DNA of 64,000 bases from Aphanothece sacrum FPU1 (GTDB lineage Bacteria; Cyanobacteriota; Cyanobacteriia; Cyanobacteriales; Microcystaceae), in NCBI RefSeq assembly GCF_003864295.1, contig NZ_BDQK01000003.1, forward strand, positions 171,642-235,641, read 5' to 3'. Shown in pieces: positions 8,061 to 17,861 of the stretch (position 1 is its first letter; each line of letters opens with the position of its first letter). Made by a program: the position numbers and the translations under genes. Under the pieces are notes generated by a model. The model saw only the letters and a list, made by a program, of their open reading frames with translations, did no database searches and was not told the DNA's origin.

Positions 8061-9271
8061 TATTCTAAACTAATCTGAGATCCCCATAAATCTTGAGGCA
8101 TAAAACTGCGATCGCTAGGCAAAGAACTAACCGGTTCAGTTAACATAAATTCACCAGCTTCTATCCATTTTTTCAGTTCTTGAGCGACTTCTCTAGAACG
8201 GGCTAAACTAGCTAAAGGAGCGACCCGAACCGTTTTTCCTTCAATAGTCATCCGACCACTTTTAAGCTGTCCATAACTGACTAATCCAAAGGTAGGACGT
8301 ACTCGACGAGGGATAGCAAAATCTACTACAGGGGCCACAATTTCTTCATCTCGAATTGCACAATGTTCGATAACTTTTTCGGTTAAAACAGGTAAAGGAA
8401 CCCCAACCCCTAACATCAAAGATGGGCCATAATTAAGAAAATAACAACCTCTAACCCAACGAGGAGACATTTGTTTAGCATCTCCAATTAATGCTAATGT
8501 AGCTGCGGGGCCGATAGGAGTTCGGTTAGGAAGGCGTTTTTGTAAAGGAAAATGTTGGGTTCCTTCCCAGGCAATATATCCTATTCCTCCTCCCAAAAAA
8601 ATGCGAGTTCCGATCCCAATCACCTCTAAGTCAGGATCATTAAATAAAGGTGCGATCGCTCCTGGATTAGAATAGACAGCATTACCTAATCTTGGTTGTA
8701 ATGGCCCCAAATAAGTATAAAGAGGGCGATCGCCCCCATTTACTCCAACAATAAAATTTTGATATAAGTTACGAGGATTATATAAATAAAACTGATTAAT
8801 AGTTTTACGAGTAATAGTCGTTTCAAAGGATGCTCTAGGATAACAGTCTGTCACTTGGCCAAGGGCCCGCAAAGGAACGGGTTTTCCGGCAATTAAATCT
8901 TCAATTACATGACCCCCTCCTCTTTCTGGACGATTTCCCTGACGATTTTCTAGGTCACTCATTTTGTCATTGGCCCCATAATCTACGGTGGCGGTGGCTC
9001 CTAAATACAAATCTACTGCACCAAATCCGGCATAAGCAGGAATACCATCGATCCAACATTGACGAATTTTAATGGGAGGATCAGTATGTCCTAGATTAAG
9101 CATAGCCCCTGATGATTCCATCGGTTCAAAAGTTCCTGTGCAAATAACATCGACTTCTTTAAATGCTTGGGATACTCCGATATCTTGGACTCGTACTTTA
9201 AGTTCTTCTACTGTCCAGACAATAGCTTTTTTTTGGCAAATTTTGTCGTTAATTTCGGAAATAGTACGCAT
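8060..9271 (-). CDS. Homocysteine biosynthesis protein (DUF39, COG1900)
   Basis: 403 residues. DUF39/HcyBio proteins were linked in methanogenic archaea and anaerobic bacteria to direct conversion of aspartate semialdehyde plus a sulfur donor to homocysteine. The sequence shows the conserved cysteine block CTGTFEPMESSG (Cys44) and a second Cys in GQVTDCYPR (Cys143), plus Gly-rich LGGGIGYIAWEGTQH and the RGCYFLNYGPSLMLGVG block. There is no CBS domain. In archaea it works with a NIL-ferredoxin protein, and one is encoded at 21516-21920. The gene is single, with its stop abutting the heptamer repeat. The exact reaction in cyanobacteria is inference. Confidence 0.88.
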   Translation of the reverse strand: MRTISEINDKICQKKAIVWTVEELKVRVQDIGVSQAFKEVDVICTGTFEPMESSGAMLNLGHTDPPIKIRQCWIDGIPAYAGFGAVDLYLGATATVDYGANDKMSDLENRQGNRPERGGGHVIEDLIAGKPVPLRALGQVTDCYPRASFETTITRKTINQFYLYNPRNLYQNFIVGVNGGDRPLYTYLGPLQPRLGNAVYSNPGAIAPLFNDPDLEVIGIGTRIFLGGGIGYIAWEGTQHFPLQKRLPNRTPIGPAATLALIGDAKQMSPRWVRGCYFLNYGPSLMLGVGVPLPVLTEKVIEHCAIRDEEIVAPVVDFAIPRRVRPTFGLVSYGQLKSGRMTIEGKTVRVAPLASLARSREVAQELKKWIEAGEFMLTEPVSSLPSDRSFMPQDLWGSQISLE

Positions 9272-9332
9272 TATTCGGATTATTCTACGGTTGTTAGTTT
9301 CGGAGACTCAGGATCATTATATAGTAATAAAT

Positions 9333-9412
9333 TGTAGGTTGGGGAGCCACTCCGGTCTTGGGGTTTCCCCAAGTAGAGGAAGTGGCGTTTGAGGCACGAA
9401 ACCCAACAAACT
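9333..9412. repeat. 80-bp dispersed repeat, copy 1
   Basis: Identical at 79 of 80 positions to 33097-33176. It starts TGTAGGTTGGGGAGCC, holds the hairpin CTTGGGG-TTT-CCCCAAG and ends AACCCAACAAACT, complementary to its start. It is an expanded version of the short GTAGGTTGGG...CCCAACCTAC palindromes at 30841, 30932, 43538 and 45868. No coding content. Confidence 0.9.
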
Positions 9413-9420
9413 TTCCTCAG

Positions 9421-10446
9421 CTAATACGGTTTCCATTGATCTAAAATATCTTTAATTAATACTTCTTTGAACCAAACTTGACCGACTACGGCTAAGGGTA
9501 AGGCTAATAATAATCCTAATACACCGAAAATAGTAGCAAAAAATAGTTGAGCTAATAAGGTGACAGCAGGGAGTAATGAAGCTTGACGAAACATTAATAA
9601 AGGGGTTAATAAATGACTTTCTAATTGTTGAATCAGTATGTATAGAATAAGGACAGCAATAGATTTCCAAGGAGCTTCTAAAAGAGCGATAGCAATAGGA
9701 GGAATGACACTTAATGCAGGGCCAATATTGGGAATAAAGGTAAAAATTCCCGCTAGTAATGCTTGAGCTAAGGAAAGAGGAATTCCCAATATTGATAGAC
9801 CAATAAAACTTAAGATTGTAATAATAGTCATATTACAAAGGATAGCCATTAGCCATCCTTGTAATGCCTCATCACATTGAACTAAAATCTGATCAACTCG
9901 TTGTCGATAAAAAGAAGGAAATAAACGAATAAAGCCCTGTCGATAGGGTTGGGGATTAGCTAATAACATTAAACTCAAAACTAATAATAATAAAATACTT
10001 AGAGGAATCCCTAATGTCGTATAAAAAACGGATAAACTTTGACTTATAATTTGTTGAGATAAAGGCTGGAGTTGTTTGGTCAGATTTTCAAGAGTTGGTA
10101 AAGCTTGTCTAAATTCTGGATCAAGATAGGAAACCTGTTCTTTTAATGTTAAAATTAGACGTTCAATTCCTTTAGGTACTAATTTGACTAATTCTGGTAA
10201 TTGTTCGGCAAATGGAGGAACAATCAACCAAAAAAATCCCCCTAAAGTTCCTAATAATAAAACCATTGATATTAAAACAGCATAACCGCGCCTAATACCC
10301 CAATTTTGAAATTGTTTTACCCCATGATTTAAAGCATTAGCGATAATAACTGCGGTAAATAATAAGAGTAATAAATTACGAATTCTCCAGAAAATATAAA
10401 CAATAATTATTAATACACTAAAGCCAAGCCATTGAGAAAAATTCAT
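9421..10446 (-). CDS. AI-2E family transporter (PerM-like permease)
   Basis: 341 residues with the family layout: two or three N-terminal membrane helices (FSVLIIIVYIFWRI, LLLLFTAVIIANALNHGV, GYAVLISMVLLLGTLGGFFWLIVPPF), a soluble amphipathic middle (about residues 90-150), then helices from about 145 including LSILLLLVLSLMLL. The family signature AGIFTFIPNIGPALSVIPP lies near residues 235-255. Substrates in this family are mostly unknown; AI-2 export is shown for only a few members, so the name is a family label. The spacer to the following small gene is 28 bp, suggesting an operon. Confidence 0.9.
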   Translation of the reverse strand: MNFSQWLGFSVLIIIVYIFWRIRNLLLLLFTAVIIANALNHGVKQFQNWGIRRGYAVLISMVLLLGTLGGFFWLIVPPFAEQLPELVKLVPKGIERLILTLKEQVSYLDPEFRQALPTLENLTKQLQPLSQQIISQSLSVFYTTLGIPLSILLLLVLSLMLLANPQPYRQGFIRLFPSFYRQRVDQILVQCDEALQGWLMAILCNMTIITILSFIGLSILGIPLSLAQALLAGIFTFIPNIGPALSVIPPIAIALLEAPWKSIAVLILYILIQQLESHLLTPLLMFRQASLLPAVTLLAQLFFATIFGVLGLLLALPLAVVGQVWFKEVLIKDILDQWKPY

Positions 10447-10474
10447 AATTAAAACGCCAAATAAATCAATTTTA

Positions 10475-10669
10475 TTAAAGTTCAGATGATTTATAAATTA
10501 GTCGCCAAATTAAAGCGAACATAACCATTAAAGGAAGACTCACAATAATAATAGCTGCATTAATATCAGTAGGAGGTATGGACATTAAAGGGCCAGCATA
10601 TTTAATTAAAATCGATCCCAGTAAAGAAAAAATTAAGACTTTGAAAATTAAGCCAGTTTGAGAATTCAT
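10475..10669 (-). CDS. Small two-helix membrane protein
   Basis: 64 residues with two hydrophobic stretches (GLIFKVLIFSLLGSILIKYAG and NAAIIIVSLPLMVMFALIWRLIY). It lies directly upstream of the AI-2E-type permease gene on the same strand with a 28-bp gap, and may be its small partner. Family not recognised. Confidence 0.65.
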   Translation of the reverse strand: MNSQTGLIFKVLIFSLLGSILIKYAGPLMSIPPTDINAAIIIVSLPLMVMFALIWRLIYKSSEL

Positions 10670-10791
10670 TAATTAAATATCTCCTTATTAGTATATTCGA
10701 TAACATGAACGACATTTCTGTTAAAATTAACATAATCTTTTACTATAAGACAGTTAATTATTAATTTTTTTGTCTGACTTGGCCAAAATAT

Positions 10792-10820
10792 TTGACATTA
10801 GTTCTCTACTATGTTACTAT
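10792..10820 (+). promoter_or_regulatory. Consensus-type sigma70 promoter
   Basis: TTGACA at 10792-10797, a 17-bp spacer, then TACTAT at 10815-10820, about 45 bp before the ATG of the PEP-CTERM gene at 10866. A GAGGAAA ribosome site precedes the ATG. Confidence 0.7.
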
Positions 10821-10865
10821 GTCGCGAATAGCTTATATTTTATTTAATGTGAGGAAAACAACCCC

Positions 10866-11555
10866 ATGAAGCTAAATACCGTTAATTCCTTGGTTTTAGT
10901 CACAGGTACCGCTACCCTATTGTTCAGTGCTGTATCTTCTGCTAGTGCTTTTACTGTGTATACAGATCGTGCTGCCTGGGAAGCGGCGATCGCAAGCAGT
11001 ATACCACCAGGATGGAATACAATTCTCACTGATACTTTTAGCAATGATATTGCTTCAGCACAATCGATTACCCTAGATTCAGGTATTGTTTCCACCAATT
11101 CTGGCCCCATTACCCTTCCTAATTCGTTTAATAACAACAGCGTCTCTGGGGGTGTTTACAATAATGCGACCCAGGCGGGTAATGGCACTGCTTCTAATAC
11201 AATAACATGGGTGTTTCCCTCTCTCAAGACATGGGCTTTTGGTGCCGATTTTATTAGTGTTAATGATGGTGGATTAACCCTGACAGGTAATTTCGATGGC
11301 ACAGGAGATCAAACTCTTAGCGTCTTTGCAGAAATTGGTGGAGGTACGGGTTTTCTCGGTATTGTTGGGATGACAAAATTTGATTCTGTTGTCTTTGGCA
11401 ATAATTCGGATATCGTCGATGGCTTCGGCATTGACAATGCTTCACATACGGTTCCTGAACCTCTCACCATGTTAGGTGCTGGTGCTGCTTTTGCTTTTGG
11501 TGGTGCGTTCAAACGCAAATTAGGTCAAGCCAAAAAGAAAGATAAAAACGCTTAA
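10866..11555 (+). CDS. PEP-CTERM sorting-domain surface protein
   Basis: 229 residues. Signal peptide at residues 1-29 (LVLVTGTATLLFSAVSSASA, cleavage likely after ASA). The mature part, residues 30-195, is beta-rich and Gly/Asn-rich with TDRAAWEAAIAS near the start, a pattern frequent in cyanobacterial PEP-CTERM proteins. The tail has VPEPLTMLGAGAAFAFGGAFKRKLG and a Lys-rich end, expected to be processed by exosortase. Probably an exported matrix or sheath-associated protein. Same family tail as the gene at 3-203. A clear promoter lies upstream. Confidence 0.9.
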   Translation: MKLNTVNSLVLVTGTATLLFSAVSSASAFTVYTDRAAWEAAIASSIPPGWNTILTDTFSNDIASAQSITLDSGIVSTNSGPITLPNSFNNNSVSGGVYNNATQAGNGTASNTITWVFPSLKTWAFGADFISVNDGGLTLTGNFDGTGDQTLSVFAEIGGGTGFLGIVGMTKFDSVVFGNNSDIVDGFGIDNASHTVPEPLTMLGAGAAFAFGGAFKRKLGQAKKKDKNA

Positions 11556-11918
11556 ATTTCAACTTTACCGTACTTGTGGTGATAATAAAATTTTATTATT
11601 CATAGGATGAGTTAGGTGCGGGCAATAATTCATGGATTTTATACCAGAATTCATTGCCCCCAACCTGACTCATCTTCCCTATATTGTATCGAAAAAAGAG
11701 GTTTCAAGCCTTCTCTTTCAAGAGGATAGAAATAATATGAAATGGAAAAAAGAGGCTCTCCCGTACCTGTGGTGATAAGTAAAGCTTATAATTCGTAGGG
11801 TGGGTTAGACGCGGCTATAATTTTGATGAAAAACCCATAACTTTTAAGGCGCGTCGTAACCCACCATATTAAGTATTGTAGCTGATTATACATTTTATAC
11901 CAAGATGTCGGGAGAGCC
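11556..11918. other. 363-bp gene-free stretch with repeat fragments
   Basis: No ORF of interest. It holds a short direct repeat CCGTAC(T/C)TGTGGTGATAA at 11567 and 11761, an imperfect long palindrome around 11612-11670 (AGGTGCGGGCAATAATTCAT versus ATTCATTGCCCCCAACCT), and the 71-bp dispersed element at 11795-11865. Confidence 0.7.
11795..11865. repeat. 71-bp dispersed palindromic element, copy 1
   Basis: Starts GTAGGGTGGGTTAGACGCGG and ends GGCGCGTCGTAACCCACC, so the ends are imperfect inverted repeats around an AT-rich middle. A second 71-bp copy is at 33214-33284 with scattered substitutions. No coding capacity; small non-autonomous repeat. Confidence 0.8.
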
Positions 11919-12590
11919 ATGACTGATATCGAAACCCTGATAGACCAAATTTCTCAAGAAGCACAACGAGAACCCTTTCCCATTGATGTTCCTGTGTATG
12001 AAGCAGCACACAAAAACCCTAATGATGCTATCCTTTATGCAGGAAACCTCAAAAGTCAGATTTGTTTTTTTGGACGGGATCTCGGACGAGATGAAGTTCA
12101 TGAGGGTCAACCTTTGATTGGGGCAGCCGGAACTTTGGTACGTAAAGGCTTTTATCGGTCTATTAATAAACAAGAGGCCCCCAATAAAGAAGCATTACAA
12201 ACCATTTGCGATCGCGCGCTTTTGACCAATACTGTCCCCTATAAACCTCCTGGGAATAAAGCCTATTCTAAAGAAGTTAAAGAGAGGTTTCGCCCATTTA
12301 TCGAACAATTACTTATTATTCATTGGAAAGGGACTGAAATTATTACCCTGGGAACCGAGGCCTTTAAATGGTTTACTCCCTATTGCTCTAAAATAGAGAT
12401 TAATAGCTTTTGGGAACAAAGCGATCGCTATAGTAGTAAATTACCCCTAATTTTAAAAGCAACCGATAGTTTAGGGGAGAAATATGAGCGTAAAATCAAT
12501 TTACTTCCTTTACCTCATCCTTCGCCTCTGAATACACAGTATTATGCTAAATTTCCCCAGATGTTACAAAAAAGATTAATTGAGTTTTGA
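11919..12590 (+). CDS. Uracil-DNA glycosylase superfamily protein
   Basis: 223 residues. Motif A is FFGRDLGRDEVHEGQPLIGAAG (residues about 49-70), matching the family 4/5-type GxDPGxxE...GxPFxG pattern with changes; motif B is LPHPSPLN near residues 195-202, carrying the catalytic-loop His. Such enzymes remove uracil from DNA in base excision repair. No cysteine cluster typical of the 4Fe-4S families is apparent, so the branch is uncertain. Standalone gene with an upstream dispersed repeat. Confidence 0.8.
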   Translation: MTDIETLIDQISQEAQREPFPIDVPVYEAAHKNPNDAILYAGNLKSQICFFGRDLGRDEVHEGQPLIGAAGTLVRKGFYRSINKQEAPNKEALQTICDRALLTNTVPYKPPGNKAYSKEVKERFRPFIEQLLIIHWKGTEIITLGTEAFKWFTPYCSKIEINSFWEQSDRYSSKLPLILKATDSLGEKYERKINLLPLPHPSPLNTQYYAKFPQMLQKRLIEF

Positions 12591-12725
12591 GGGAACATTT
12601 GAAGAGACAATAGGTTCATTATAGTGAGGATCTTCCTTGTCAATATCAGCAAGATTTGATTATACTTAATTTATTGATTTAAGTAAGTATTTTGAAGCAA
12701 AAAAAACAGTTACAATAAATTTGAT

Positions 12726-12798
12726 GGGTGTGTAGCTCAATGGATAGAGCAACGACCTTCTAAGTCGTCGGTTACAGGTTCGAGTCCTGTCATACCCG
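12726..12798 (+). tRNA. tRNA-Arg(UCU)
   Basis: 73-nt cloverleaf: acceptor GGGTGTG pairs with CATACCC, D arm AGCTCAATGGATAGAGC, anticodon stem ACGAC/GTCGT with loop CTTCTAA (anticodon TCT), T arm ACAGG-TTCGAGT-CCTGT, discriminator G. CCA is not encoded. Uninterrupted, unlike the tRNA-Arg(CCU) gene at 41019. Confidence 0.95.
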
Positions 12799-12874
12799 TG
12801 TTTTCCTCCCTTTGTCGGTTATTCACTCTCAACCCTGTAACCAACTCTTAGAGTTACGTTGTTTACTCAAAATT

Positions 12875-12923
12875 TACTCAACTACAACGAATAACACAAA
12901 ATAGTAATTATGTCAAATAGATT
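12875..12923 (+). repeat. 49-bp element downstream of tRNA-Arg(UCU)
   Basis: Starts TACTCAACTACAACGA and ends ATTATGTCAAATAGATT. It matches 41421-41469 at 43 of 49 positions. Both copies lie 65-77 bp after a tRNA-Arg gene in the same orientation. It may be a conserved 3' processing or termination region, or a relic attachment region of an integrated element. Confidence 0.75.
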
Positions 12924-13074
12924 AAAATACTTCCGTATTTGTTAAGTATTTTAAAAACTTATTTGTGGTTTTTAAAGACCAATGATACTGACAAGGGATA
13001 ATTGAGTTCTTGAAATATCTCATAATATAGCAAAGAAAGCTTAGTTACACTGATTAAGGTTAACTTAGTAATTT

Positions 13075-13317
13075 ATGGAAGATTACCAGTCAGCTTTTTT
13101 ACAACGTCATCAAGATCAAGAAATTCTTTGTGATTCTCAGAGAAAAATAGCCGCTATGCACCTTGGAGGTGTAGCGATTGAGTGTTTACTTAAATCAATT
13201 ATTATCACTTATCATGATATAGAAGAATGGAAAACAACATCGAATAATCCTGGCCATACTATCACCAATCCAGGACATGATTTACAGAAAGCTTTAAAGC
13301 ATCAGTTAATGTGTTAA
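13075..13317 (+). pseudogene. HEPN-like protein, truncated
   Basis: 80 residues (EDYQSAFLQRHQDQEILCDSQRKIAAMHLGGVAIECLLKSIIITYHDIEEW) resemble the N-terminal half of small cyanobacterial HEPN-type proteins, with the helical AAMHLGGVAIECLLK block. The frame stops after NPGHDLQKALKH, where I would expect further helices. Either a truncated gene or a short variant. No nucleotidyltransferase partner is adjacent. Confidence 0.5.
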
Positions 13318-13398
13318 ATAGAGTATAAAAAAATATTTGTAAGACTCAAAATTATCCGCTAAAATTAAAAAATATTCCCTGTGCGATCCTCAACAACC

Positions 13399-15312
13399 AT
13401 GACCATAACGGCCTCCGTAGACTTCCAAGACGCTTTTGATATCATAGTGGTAGGTGCGGGTCATTCTGGATGTGAAGCAGCCTTAGCAGCGTCCCGTTTA
13501 GGGTGTCGTACCCTCATGTTAACCCTAAATCTCGATCGCATTGCTTGGCAACCCTGTAACCCCGCAGTGGGAGGCCCTGCAAAATCCCAATTAACCCACG
13601 AAGTAGACGCATTAGGGGGAGAAATTGGCAAAATGGCGGATCGCACCTATCTACAAAAACGGGTTCTCAACGCTTCACGGGGGCCCGCAGTTTGGGCCTT
13701 ACGGGCCCAGACCGATAAACGAGAATATTCGGCAGTTATGAAGGAAATTGTTGAAAATCAAGAGAATTTGAGCATCCGAGAAGGAATGGTCACAGATTTA
13801 GTTTTGGGCAGTAATGATGAGATAGTCGGAGTGCAAACCTATTTTGGCAGTTGTTTCGCCACCAAAGCCGTTATTTTGACCACTGGAACCTTTTTAGGGG
13901 GACGCATTTGGATCGGTAATAAATCGATGGAAGCAGGACGGGCCGGGGAATTTGCCGCAGTTGGTTTAACTGATACTCTCAACCAATTAGGGTTTGAAAC
14001 CGGACGACTCAAAACCGGAACTCCTGCACGGGTTGACAAGCGATCAGTTGACTATACCCAGATGGAAACCCAACCACCAGACGAAGAAGTACGCTGGTTT
14101 AGTTTTGATCCTGATGTTTGGGTACAACGGGAACAAATGAATTGTTATTTAACTCGAACCACGGCCGAAACACATCAATTAATTAAAGATAATTTGCATC
14201 TATCCCCAATTTATGGGGGGTTTATTGACTCAAAAGGGCCTCGTTATTGTCCTTCTATTGAGGATAAAATTGTTCGTTTTGCGGATAAAGAAAGCCATCA
14301 AATTTTTATTGAACCGGAAGGCCGGGACATTCCAGAATTGTATATACAAGGGTTTTCGACGGGTTTACCAGAAAACATTCAATTAGCAATGTTGAGAACC
14401 CTTCCTGGACTAGAAAAGTGTGTTATGTTGCGTCCTGCTTATGCGGTGGAATATGATTTTTTACCCGCGACTCAATGTTATCCTACTCTGATGACTAAAA
14501 AAATTGAGGGGTTATTTTGTGCGGGTCAAGTCAATGGAACAACGGGATATGAAGAAGCAGCGGCCCAAGGAATTGTGGCTGGAATTAATGCGGTTAAATT
14601 TGTTAAAAATGAGGAGATGATTGTCTTTCCTAGAGAGGATAGTTATCTGGGAACTTTAATTGATGATTTGTGTACGAAAGATTTACGAGAACCTTATCGG
14701 ATGTTAACTTCTCGTTCTGAATATCGGTTAATTTTGCGTTCTGATAATGCTGATCACAGAATGACTCCTTTAGGTCGAAAAATTGGCTTAATTGATGATC
14801 GTCGTTGGCAATTATTTGAACAAAAACAAGCTAATATTATTGCTGAAAAGGAACGTCTTTATGAAACCAGAATTAAAGAACGGGATGAGATAGGAATTGT
14901 TATTGTTAATGATACTGAACAAAAGATTAAAGGGTCAGTTACTTTAGCTGAATTATTACGTCGTCCTCACTTTCATTATGTAGATTTAGAAAGATATGGA
15001 TTGGGTAATTCTCAGTTAACCATAGTGGAAAAAGAAGGGGCAGAAATTGATATTAAATATTCGGGTTATTTGAAACGCCAACAAATTCAAATTGACCAAA
15101 TTACTCGTCATAGTAATCGTAATTTACCTCCAGATATTAACTATATGATGATAGAAACTTTGTCAATGGAAGCAAGGGAAAAATTAACAAAGATTCGTCC
15201 TTTAACTTTGGGACAAGCATCTCGTATTGGAGGAGTAAACCCGGCTGATATTAATGCTTTATTGGTTTATTTAGAATTGCGATCGCGTTATCAATCTGGG
15301 GTTAAAAGTTAG
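13399..15312 (+). CDS. mnmG: tRNA uridine-5-carboxymethylaminomethyl modification enzyme MnmG
   Basis: 637 residues from ATG 13399 (a GTG at 13381 would add six residues). MnmG (GidA) is the FAD- and NADH-dependent partner of MnmE that makes cmnm5U34 in tRNAs. The N-terminal dinucleotide motif [21 protein letters not shown], the [23 protein letters not shown] block, [10 protein letters not shown], and the C-terminal helical segment YSGYLKRQQ...[19 protein letters not shown] all fit. Length is standard. It stands alone; its 3' end is followed by a heptamer repeat and palindromes. Confidence 0.97.
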   Translation: MTITASVDFQDAFDIIVVGAGHSGCEAALAASRLGCRTLMLTLNLDRIAWQPCNPAVGGPAKSQLTHEVDALGGEIGKMADRTYLQKRVLNASRGPAVWALRAQTDKREYSAVMKEIVENQENLSIREGMVTDLVLGSNDEIVGVQTYFGSCFATKAVILTTGTFLGGRIWIGNKSMEAGRAGEFAAVGLTDTLNQLGFETGRLKTGTPARVDKRSVDYTQMETQPPDEEVRWFSFDPDVWVQREQMNCYLTRTTAETHQLIKDNLHLSPIYGGFIDSKGPRYCPSIEDKIVRFADKESHQIFIEPEGRDIPELYIQGFSTGLPENIQLAMLRTLPGLEKCVMLRPAYAVEYDFLPATQCYPTLMTKKIEGLFCAGQVNGTTGYEEAAAQGIVAGINAVKFVKNEEMIVFPREDSYLGTLIDDLCTKDLREPYRMLTSRSEYRLILRSDNADHRMTPLGRKIGLIDDRRWQLFEQKQANIIAEKERLYETRIKERDEIGIVIVNDTEQKIKGSVTLAELLRRPHFHYVDLERYGLGNSQLTIVEKEGAEIDIKYSGYLKRQQIQIDQITRHSNRNLPPDINYMMIETLSMEAREKLTKIRPLTLGQASRIGGVNPADINALLVYLELRSRYQSGVKS

Positions 15313-15326
15313 TAGAAGTATAAGGA

Positions 15327-15356
15327 TTATGAATTATGAATTATGAATTATGAATT
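15327..15356. repeat. Heptamer tandem repeat (TTATGAA), about 4 copies
   Basis: Four units of ATTATGA, the reverse complement of the 7939-8060 unit, directly after mnmG. Confidence 0.85.
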
Positions 15357-15369
15357 ACGAAAGCTGTGC

Positions 15370-15424
15370 AATTAATTTTGCTTCGGTACTTAAATAGTAG
15401 GGGTCAACGGCCGTTGACCCCTAC
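15370..15424. repeat. MITE right-end fragment followed by GTAGGGG palindrome
   Basis: 15370-15393 (TGCAATTAATTTTGCTTCGG...TACTTA) matches the right end of the MITE-like elements at 29971-30161 and 38831-38956. At 15397-15424 is a perfect 28-bp palindrome identical to 1612-1639. The two adjoin, in the gap between the convergent mnmG and nagZ genes. Confidence 0.75.
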
Positions 15425-15450
15425 AAATAACATCTGTGAATAAGTCCTGA

Positions 15451-17079
15451 TCACATAAATTCATTAAGTGTATCTTTGACTTGTTCAGTCGGTTGAGATA
15501 AATCAAATAACGTCTCACAAGCGATTTTTTGACTGTCTGCCATTTGTCCATAAGAAAAAATCCAAGGTAATTTAGTTTTAAAAACCTTAGTTTTTTCTAA
15601 AAACCAATCTTTCACATAGGGACTGCCATAAATAATTAATCCTTGTACTTTCTCTTTCTTTATTAACTTTTTATATACTTTTTGTGCTTCATCTGTTAAC
15701 CCTGCATTCCCCCGAAAAGGGTTTCCTCGAATAAAAATCTGTAGTAAGGTTACACGGTCATCTTTGAGAAACAATTCAAGATTATTTTGCTCGATTAATT
15801 GTAAATCATAACCTAATTTTTCAGGAATCATTACAGCAGGTTTTTGTCCCTCCAAAAACTTACAACTGAGTAAATTATCTACCACAATTAAGTTGCGTTT
15901 TTCTTTCTTTTTAACAAAACTTAATGGTAATTTTCCTCCTATTTGAATTGAATCTTTGAGAATATTCTTAACTGTTTGGGTTGCCCTAATTTGAGATAAT
16001 TGTTCCAGAGATAATAAGGGATTATATCCATTACCAGATAAATAATTAGAAAGTTTTTGTTTAGCTTGCCAAATTCGATTTAAAGAATCTTCAATTCTTT
16101 GAGGTGTAATACGTCCTGATTCTACAGCTTGATAAATCGCTTCAATGGTTTTTTCAGGGTCTTTTGGCATCAATAAAATATCAGCACCTGCTTCTATGGC
16201 AATGACTGCGACTTCTTCAGGTGAGGCATAATTAGCAATTCCTCCCATAATTAAAGCATCAGTGACAATCAACTTATCAAAGCCTAATTCTTGACGTAAT
16301 TTATCGGTTAAAATAGGTTTAGATAAAGTAGCAGGTCGTTCCTTATCCCAAGCTTCAATTAACAAATGACCGGTCATAACACTATCAACTCCAGCCTTAA
16401 TGACCTCCTTAAAAGGCACTAACTCTACTTCATTTAGTCGAGAACTTTCATGAGCAATTACAGGTAAATCTAAGTGAGAATCATGGCTAGTATCTCCATG
16501 ACCTGGAAAATGTTTAGCTGTAGTCAAAACCGGATAAGTATTAGCCCCTTGAATAAACGCACTAGCTAACTGAGAAACTATTTGAGGATCATCACTAAAA
16601 GAACGAACATTAATAACAGGATTATCAGGATTATTATTAACATCAACGACAGGGGCTAAAATCCAATTAATACCAATAGCTAAAGCTTCTTGTGCCGTAA
16701 TTACCCCCATTTGGGCAGCATATTCTTTCCCTTGGCCTAAATCTTGTTGAGCAATTACCCCTAAAGCCATAGGAGGGGGAAACCAAGTAGCCCCAGAAAA
16801 CCGTTGTCCCACCCCTTCCTCAATATCTGCGGCAATCAATAGGGGAGTAGTTGCCCATTGTTGTAATTGTTGCGTTTTAAGGGCTAATTCTGCGGCACTG
16901 CCTCCTAAAAGAATCACCCCGCCTAAATTCAAGTTCTCCAACCAATGGCGCAAAGTCTGGTTAGGAGGTTCCCAAGCGGGGTAAGAAATTTGATGATCGA
17001 ACAAATAACCAGAAGCACGAACCACGATCATTTGTCCAATTTGTTGTTTCAGAGTCCAAACGGGTAATTTATCAGCCAC
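15451..17079 (-). CDS. nagZ: Glycoside hydrolase family 3, NagZ-like beta-N-acetylhexosaminidase
   Basis: 542 residues, longer than classic NagZ (about 340) because of a C-terminal domain of about 190 residues. The GH3 barrel shows DIEEGVGQRF, the catalytic-loop motif KHFPGHGDTSHDSHLDLP (His/Asp pair, residues about 190-207) typical of NagZ, and VTDALIMGGIANY carrying the nucleophile Asp. It should cleave GlcNAc from anhydro-muropeptides or glycans in wall recycling. No signal peptide is visible. It starts 16 bp after rbfA on the same strand, forming an operon. nagA, which uses GlcNAc-6-P, is 22 kb away. Confidence 0.88.
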   Translation of the reverse strand: MADKLPVWTLKQQIGQMIVVRASGYLFDHQISYPAWEPPNQTLRHWLENLNLGGVILLGGSAAELALKTQQLQQWATTPLLIAADIEEGVGQRFSGATWFPPPMALGVIAQQDLGQGKEYAAQMGVITAQEALAIGINWILAPVVDVNNNPDNPVINVRSFSDDPQIVSQLASAFIQGANTYPVLTTAKHFPGHGDTSHDSHLDLPVIAHESSRLNEVELVPFKEVIKAGVDSVMTGHLLIEAWDKERPATLSKPILTDKLRQELGFDKLIVTDALIMGGIANYASPEEVAVIAIEAGADILLMPKDPEKTIEAIYQAVESGRITPQRIEDSLNRIWQAKQKLSNYLSGNGYNPLLSLEQLSQIRATQTVKNILKDSIQIGGKLPLSFVKKKEKRNLIVVDNLLSCKFLEGQKPAVMIPEKLGYDLQLIEQNNLELFLKDDRVTLLQIFIRGNPFRGNAGLTDEAQKVYKKLIKKEKVQGLIIYGSPYVKDWFLEKTKVFKTKLPWIFSYGQMADSQKIACETLFDLSQPTEQVKDTLNEFM

Positions 17080-17095
17080 AGGGGTTTTAGGGATG

Positions 17096-17488
17096 TTATT
17101 CTTCTTCTAACTTAGTATAATCCTCCTCATCGTCCTTAATGTAGGTAATTTGGTTAAGAAGATGTAACATTTTATCCCCTCTTTCTAAGGAATGATCTTC
17201 AAGGAATACCACTTCTGGGGTACGCCTTAAACGCATACGTTGTCCTAATTCCCGTCGCACAAAACTCGCCGACGATCGCAAGCCTTCCATCGTTTCAGTT
17301 TTCGCTTCTTCTGTGCCATAGATACTGACAAAGATTTTAGCGTGCTGCATATCTCCCGACAGATCAACTTCAGTCACACTAACCATTCCAGCCCCTACGC
17401 GATCATCTTTGATATCGTAGAGAAGCATTTGACTGACTTCGCGTTTAATTAATGAGGAAACGCGAGAAACTCGACGATCATTAGCCAT
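17096..17488 (-). CDS. rbfA: 30S ribosome-binding factor A
   Basis: 130 residues, standard length. RbfA is a KH-fold factor that matures the 16S rRNA 5' end on the 30S subunit and is needed in cold growth. Typical signatures are [18 protein letters not shown] at the start, [27 protein letters not shown], and [21 protein letters not shown] near the end. It sits in a minus-strand operon, DUF751 - rbfA - nagZ. Confidence 0.96.
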   Translation of the reverse strand: MANDRRVSRVSSLIKREVSQMLLYDIKDDRVGAGMVSVTEVDLSGDMQHAKIFVSIYGTEEAKTETMEGLRSSASFVRRELGQRMRLRRTPEVVFLEDHSLERGDKMLHLLNQITYIKDDEEDYTKLEEE

Positions 17489-17589
17489 TTTTGCCCTCTT
17501 TATTACTTAATTGTGGGCCATCATTTTAAAAATAATCCCTAAGTTTTAGAATAGGGTCATCTGGCAAAAATTCGTCAGATCAGACAAAA

Positions 17590-17793
17590 TCACACTGGTG
17601 ATAATCCTAACATGGCTTTTAGAGTAAAAAAGAGTAAAGAAAAGATTCCCACTACCATTCCTATAAGGGCGATCGCCGTAACCGGATTTTTCAGTAGAGG
17701 TTTGACCCAGCCAAACACAGAAAAGAAGATACCTAAGGTAAAACTAATTAGGTAACGAGGGTAACGAGAAACGTTTTGAAAAAATTCTCCCAT
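17590..17793 (-). CDS. DUF751 (Ycf33-like) small membrane protein
   Basis: 67 residues with two hydrophobic segments (YLISFTLGIFFSVFGWV and AIALIGMVVGIFSLLFFTLKAML) and the conserved N-terminal FFQNVSRYPRYL. DUF751 corresponds to the plastid ycf33 reading frame; function not established. It lies 101 bp upstream of rbfA on the same strand, an arrangement I recall from other cyanobacteria. Confidence 0.85.
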   Translation of the reverse strand: MGEFFQNVSRYPRYLISFTLGIFFSVFGWVKPLLKNPVTAIALIGMVVGIFSLLFFTLKAMLGLSPV

Positions 17794-17861
17794 AAGTCAA
17801 CTTAGCCTATAAAATACCACCATTAATCATAATCTAGGACGGCAAAAAGAGAGTTATGAGT

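Noticed and set aside
9072..9392. Plus-strand frame over the DUF39 start
   Set aside because: Antisense to conserved DUF39 residues and runs into a dispersed repeat.
11704..11760. GTTTCAAGCC-like sequence resembling the start of cyanobacterial CRISPR repeats
   Set aside because: It occurs once, with no second copy at a spacer-length distance and no cas genes in the window.
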